Below, piece by piece: positions 59,901-64,000 of a stretch of 64,000 nucleotides of DNA; the stretch's first letter is position 1, and each line of letters opens with the position of its first letter. The translations under genes were made by a program, and so were the position numbers. The stretch is from Phoebastria nigripes (Eukaryota; Chordata; Aves; Procellariiformes; Diomedeidae), in the NCBI GenBank assembly GCA_035582835.1, contig JAYKAV010000900.1, positions 1,382,069 to 1,446,068 of the forward strand. Reading direction: 5' to 3'. Below the pieces are notes generated by a model that saw nothing but the letters and a program-made list of their open reading frames with translations, was not told where the DNA came from and did no database searches.

Positions 59901-62775
59901 TCTGCTATTTTTGCAATTTTACAGCAAAACATTCCACTTCTTGTGGAGTCATACATGTTTAATTATGAGGATGATTAGGTGATTTTTAATTAATTTTTCT
60001 AGATGTTTCACATTTCAGTTAGTATGAAGTTATTGACAAATAAATACTTTTGATTTATGAATTGATAATTTTATTTCCAGACTTGTTTATTCCAAATAAT
60101 AAGTGGATATGAATAAATACCATGCGTTGTTTATTATTCCTGCAAACACTATTCTGTTCTTCAGAAAAGACTGGGTATATGCGGAATATTTGCTGCATTA
60201 TCTGAAATTATCAGTATGTGGCATTGTTTGAAGGGTATCAAGTTCGCTTGTATTTGATTGAGGTGAATGCTTCTGGAATGTCTAAAATACATGACACTTG
60301 TGGAAAATTGAAGATTTTGTTAATCCATGGTACATCAACCAGGTCNGGAAACAATGCTATAGTTAGGTGGTTTTCTTTTTATCAAATGCAGATATGAACA
60401 TGTGAAAAATTACTTGAACTTGCTTAATCCCACTCCACAAAATGTAAATCTTAGAATCTGGAATTTATAATTTCAAGTTCATTTCATCTATATATGTATT
60501 TAGCCTATTATTAAGGAAAATACACAAACGTAGTATATGAAACTCTTACAAATACACAACTCAAAACTTACAATGACAAAGAAACTCCAGTCTCCATAGA
60601 TTAATTTGCACAAGACAAACTGAAAAAAAAAGAAGTCGTTTCAGTGAAGCATCAGCGCTGTTAATTACATGGCTTTACATTGATGAATATTTTTACCTTT
60701 CCCCTTAATGCAGAATACAAAATGCTTTCCTAAGATATGGCTTGGCTGTAGGAGAAGTTGTCTGTACTGCCTAAAACCACTAGATGTAGCTGTTGACACT
60801 TGCAGGAGAAAGGCACTTCCCCCTGCCGCCCTCCCCTTGAGAAAGTAGGTATTTTGCTGTTTTTTGTGTGTGGTGGTTTGGATTTTCTTTCTTTCTTTTT
60901 TTTTTTTAAACAGATCTTCATATTGTGGCTTTGCTTAAAATATTAGGGAGCCTCTTTCACAGTGCCTGGATTTGTCAGTCCCTCTTCCATTACACATGAT
61001 ACAAAAAGTTAAAGTATAAAATTTAAACATGACATGAGTTTTCATGAATTAATTATAAAGTAATGATGTTTGAAAATAAATTAGGATATACGCTTCCAGC
61101 AATCGGCCTCACATTGCAACTAGAGTGGTGTAGTGCAGGTTTCTTTTGCAGCATCGATGCATTTTACATAGCTAAGATATAGCAGTAATCTGATCAGCTG
61201 CAATTGCCACAACACCAGACGGATCCCTAAAAATAGAAGTCCTCTAGTAATCTGTCTAGATTATTGAATTCAGTGACCACTTGGCAATATATCAGGGAAT
61301 GCTTGCAGAACTGAATTAAAATATATCATGAGGTTTTATTTTCAGTGACATCTAGAAATCTTCCATATTCTGTTCTACCATTTTAATGGGAAATGCATTT
61401 ATAAGGATACCCAATTTGCTATACTGCTTTTTAAGTTTTTTTTCCAGCTGCCAGTACCATACTAAAATTCAAAATAGTATTGACAGTGTCAGTCTGTAAT
61501 ATTTTGTTGGAATAGTTTAATTAAGAAAATACAATGTAGAAATATGAATTTCTTTATGAACAAAAATAAGGTGTAAGTGTAAGCATATACAAAACTTCTG
61601 GTATCATTTTCCTCTGCAATGGTTAAGAGAAGTATGTTTGCAGGCACATGTATTTGTATTTAGATGCTTTTCTAATGTATAATTCTAAAATGTGCATTTA
61701 GGGAGAGAGAGACAGAAAGGATGAATATGGTGGTGGACAGCATCATGCATTTTCCTGGTTTTCATGTTTCATTCATGCCCTGTGAATGAAAAAGAACTGA
61801 AGCCAGGGGTCTGATGTTGCTTTCATTTCTAGCTGATAAATGCAAACAAATAGTTAATATAATATAGTGGTAGTTATAGGAGAGTGTTAATGACTGACTG
61901 TTGACAAACGCATGTACCAGTACCTCTATGAATGTTATATTACTGGGAGAGATACATGAAGATTTGAATTTAGTTTACTGTTAGTGAAAGTGTTCTATTT
62001 GTTATTAACATGAGTTGTGTTGTACATACAAACTACTGGTAGGAGAATGGCATCTACACCCCTATCTGAATGAAAATAAATACCCTGCAGATACAAATAA
62101 CCTGTCACATAACACTGTCATCCACTCCCTTGTGCACTTGTCCTTTGAGCCCATCTCCTGTTCTCAGTTGTGCTTCTGTGACTTTGAATAATTTTTAGTG
62201 GAATTGCTGTGGTATACATACACCGATATCAACATTTGTAGATCCGTATGTGGTACTCTGCCTCCATGGTGCCCAGCTGATTTGCACAGAAGCACTGATA
62301 GCTTGTCCAGACATCTTCCTCTCAAAGCATGGCAAACGCCTGGTCCAGGCAGCAGTGCAGTAGATCATCAGTATAAGAAACAGTCAAATGGTCAGAGTGA
62401 TAGGGTTATAGGTATTTAAACAAAACCAGAATTTGGCTCCAGGAGTTTTGCCATGAGGAACTCCAGAATTCAAAGTAAAATTAATCCATGAAGCATTAAG
62501 TTAATCATGAATTACACTGGTTTCTTAGGCATCTTTCCCTGCTCAGCCAAGGGGAAATTCACTACAGCCACCAAGCCAGGAGAAAACCAGCAGTAGTTTT
62601 ACCCTTTCTGAAGTTTTCCTGTTTTATTTGATCTTCTCCACAAGTGGAATCTTCTCACCTCTTTTTCTGGCCCCCGGTTTCGCTCCTTGACTCCTCTTTC
62701 CATATACCTAGTCCCATGCCGCTGCTGACTTCAACGCAGTTTTGGTCTTACTGTGCCAGCCTCATAAAATAGGTT

Positions 62776-62827
62776 GTTTCTTCCTCTTCTCCTCTCCTCC
62801 TCTCCCCTCCTCTCCCCTCCCCTCCCC
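62776..62827 (+). repeat. CT/C-rich low-complexity array
   Basis: About 50 pyrimidines built from imperfect CTCCT and CCCCTCCT units. Confidence 0.85.
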
Positions 62828-64000
62828 ATGCTGATGACTCTCTTATGGCCTTACCCTCATAAATCTTTAGTCTCATCTCTCTAGTTGACTTGCAGCTCTG
62901 GCTTCATTCAACTGAAAGGCTAGTCATTGGTTTTGTCTTTTGTACTGCACAGTTTTCTTGCTGATCTTCCTGTTACTTCTTTGACATTGACTGGTGCTTT
63001 TCATCATTGCCTGTCTGCCCTCTCTCTCTGATGCTGTTCAGTAGGACTTTCATCAGCAGTGATGCATTTTCTCTCTCCCCTTCTCTCTTCCTTCCTACTT
63101 TAATATAGTTTTGATTCTTTTCCTCCTCACCTTGTTTTCCCATCTAGACTTGGTTTTCTCCTGCACCACTGCAAGGCTGGCAGTTGCACAGCAAATCTTT
63201 GTTTCCCCTTCTGCAGCTGCTTTTACAGTTTTTCCTCTGGAACTGTGAAGGCTACAGTGACACATAGCCAGTCAACTCTTTCCCCTACTAAGTCATACTC
63301 TTTCCCTCATGTCTGTTTCTTCAATGCTAGCCATTAAAAAGAGATTGCTCCTGCCTGATTTGATATTTTATGATGAACTAGGTACAGATGCATGAGGACA
63401 CACTGTGTGCACACTTAGAGTACAAATGAAACAGACAGATGAAGGATGGACAGACAGGACTTATCTGTCATTAATGTCTAGCATCCACCAGGTGGTCATT
63501 AATCCCCAAGGAAAACCTTGTACTTGGCTATTTATTCTTACATCTCTGCAACTTTCTTTTTCTATTTAATTCCGTTTTTCTGTATCTGTATACCTCTCCT
63601 CCCCAGGCAGGTGCTGGATGAATGAGCTGTCACTTAACAAATTACAAGAGCTGATGTAAGAAGATGTACTTCATTATGAATAGTAGTTCTGCATCTCTGT
63701 TTCAAAACTTCTCTTTTTTTTTAGGGGTAAATAAATTGCGGGCTGTACATTCAGGCTAAGCTTTTCAGCTGATATTGAGTCATATGAATCCAAAGAGGTT
63801 TTTTTAAGGTAGAATTTTGTGTATCCCCAAAGCCTTAAATTATGCATACAAATTGGATAAATCTCCAGATATTTCTACTTGCAAAATTCTGCAGAACTGA
63901 GTTAAATTCTGTGCAATTCTGTAGGCTTGGTGAAAATTGTCTTTCAAATGCACGGAATTTGTCAGACATGGATCTATTAGGTCTGTCTGGATCCATTCTG

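Larger units (their letters stand above)
54246..64000. other. gene-free 3' flank of ANXA1
   Basis: About 9.7 kb, AT-rich, with no recognised gene, RNA or mobile element. In mammals ANXA1 is followed by a gene desert before RORB, which fits. The open frames (for example 57814-58110 plus, 98 codons) lack splice or homology support. From about 62600 to 63350 the plus strand is markedly C/T-rich. Confidence 0.5.

Overview
This window is vertebrate nuclear DNA, almost certainly avian. It is AT-rich, intron-bearing and gene-sparse. It carries CR1 LINE 3' ends (ATTCTATG-type tails) and a solo LTR of the TGTTGTGGTTTAACCCC family that is common in bird genomes. Scattered single Ns point to a draft assembly. 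There is no prokaryotic content, no CRISPR array, and no tRNA or rRNA gene that I can see.

Right half, plus strand (36.2-54.2 kb): the complete annexin A1 gene (ANXA1). It has a TATA box at 36179, a non-coding first exon ending at 36255, and twelve coding exons from 40203 to 53890. Every splice site is GT-AG and every phase matches. The joined exons give 1029 nt, or 342 residues. AATAAA signals lie at 54210 and 54224. The four-repeat annexin core is intact, but the N-terminal tail is unusual. The residue matching human Tyr21 is Cys, and three residues are missing at the exon 2/3 junction. The acceptor of coding exon 11 sits behind 119 consecutive pyrimidines.

Left half, minus strand (0.58-13.5 kb, probably to 33.3 kb): a multi-exon gene for a largely coiled-coil protein that I do not recognise, divergent from ANXA1. 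Ten consecutive exons (13508 down to 577) can be joined with matched phases and end in a stop codon just before an AATAAA. One of them (5385-5478) needs one extra base removed to stay in frame. With that base removed the ten exons sum to 1326 nt, exactly 442 codons. Four candidate exons lie further upstream (22.5, 24.3, 27.4 and 33.0 kb). An in-frame TAG sits at the start of the 13.3 kb exon if the stronger acceptor is used. The gene may therefore be decaying in this lineage, or the assembly may contain errors.

The rest is intronic or intergenic. Notable items are the solo LTR at 15.6 kb, CR1 pieces at 17.2 and 46.8 kb, a 69-base poly(A) at 33.9 kb, a GC-rich but CpG-poor block at 34.55-35.0 kb, and about 9.7 kb of gene-free flank at the right end.
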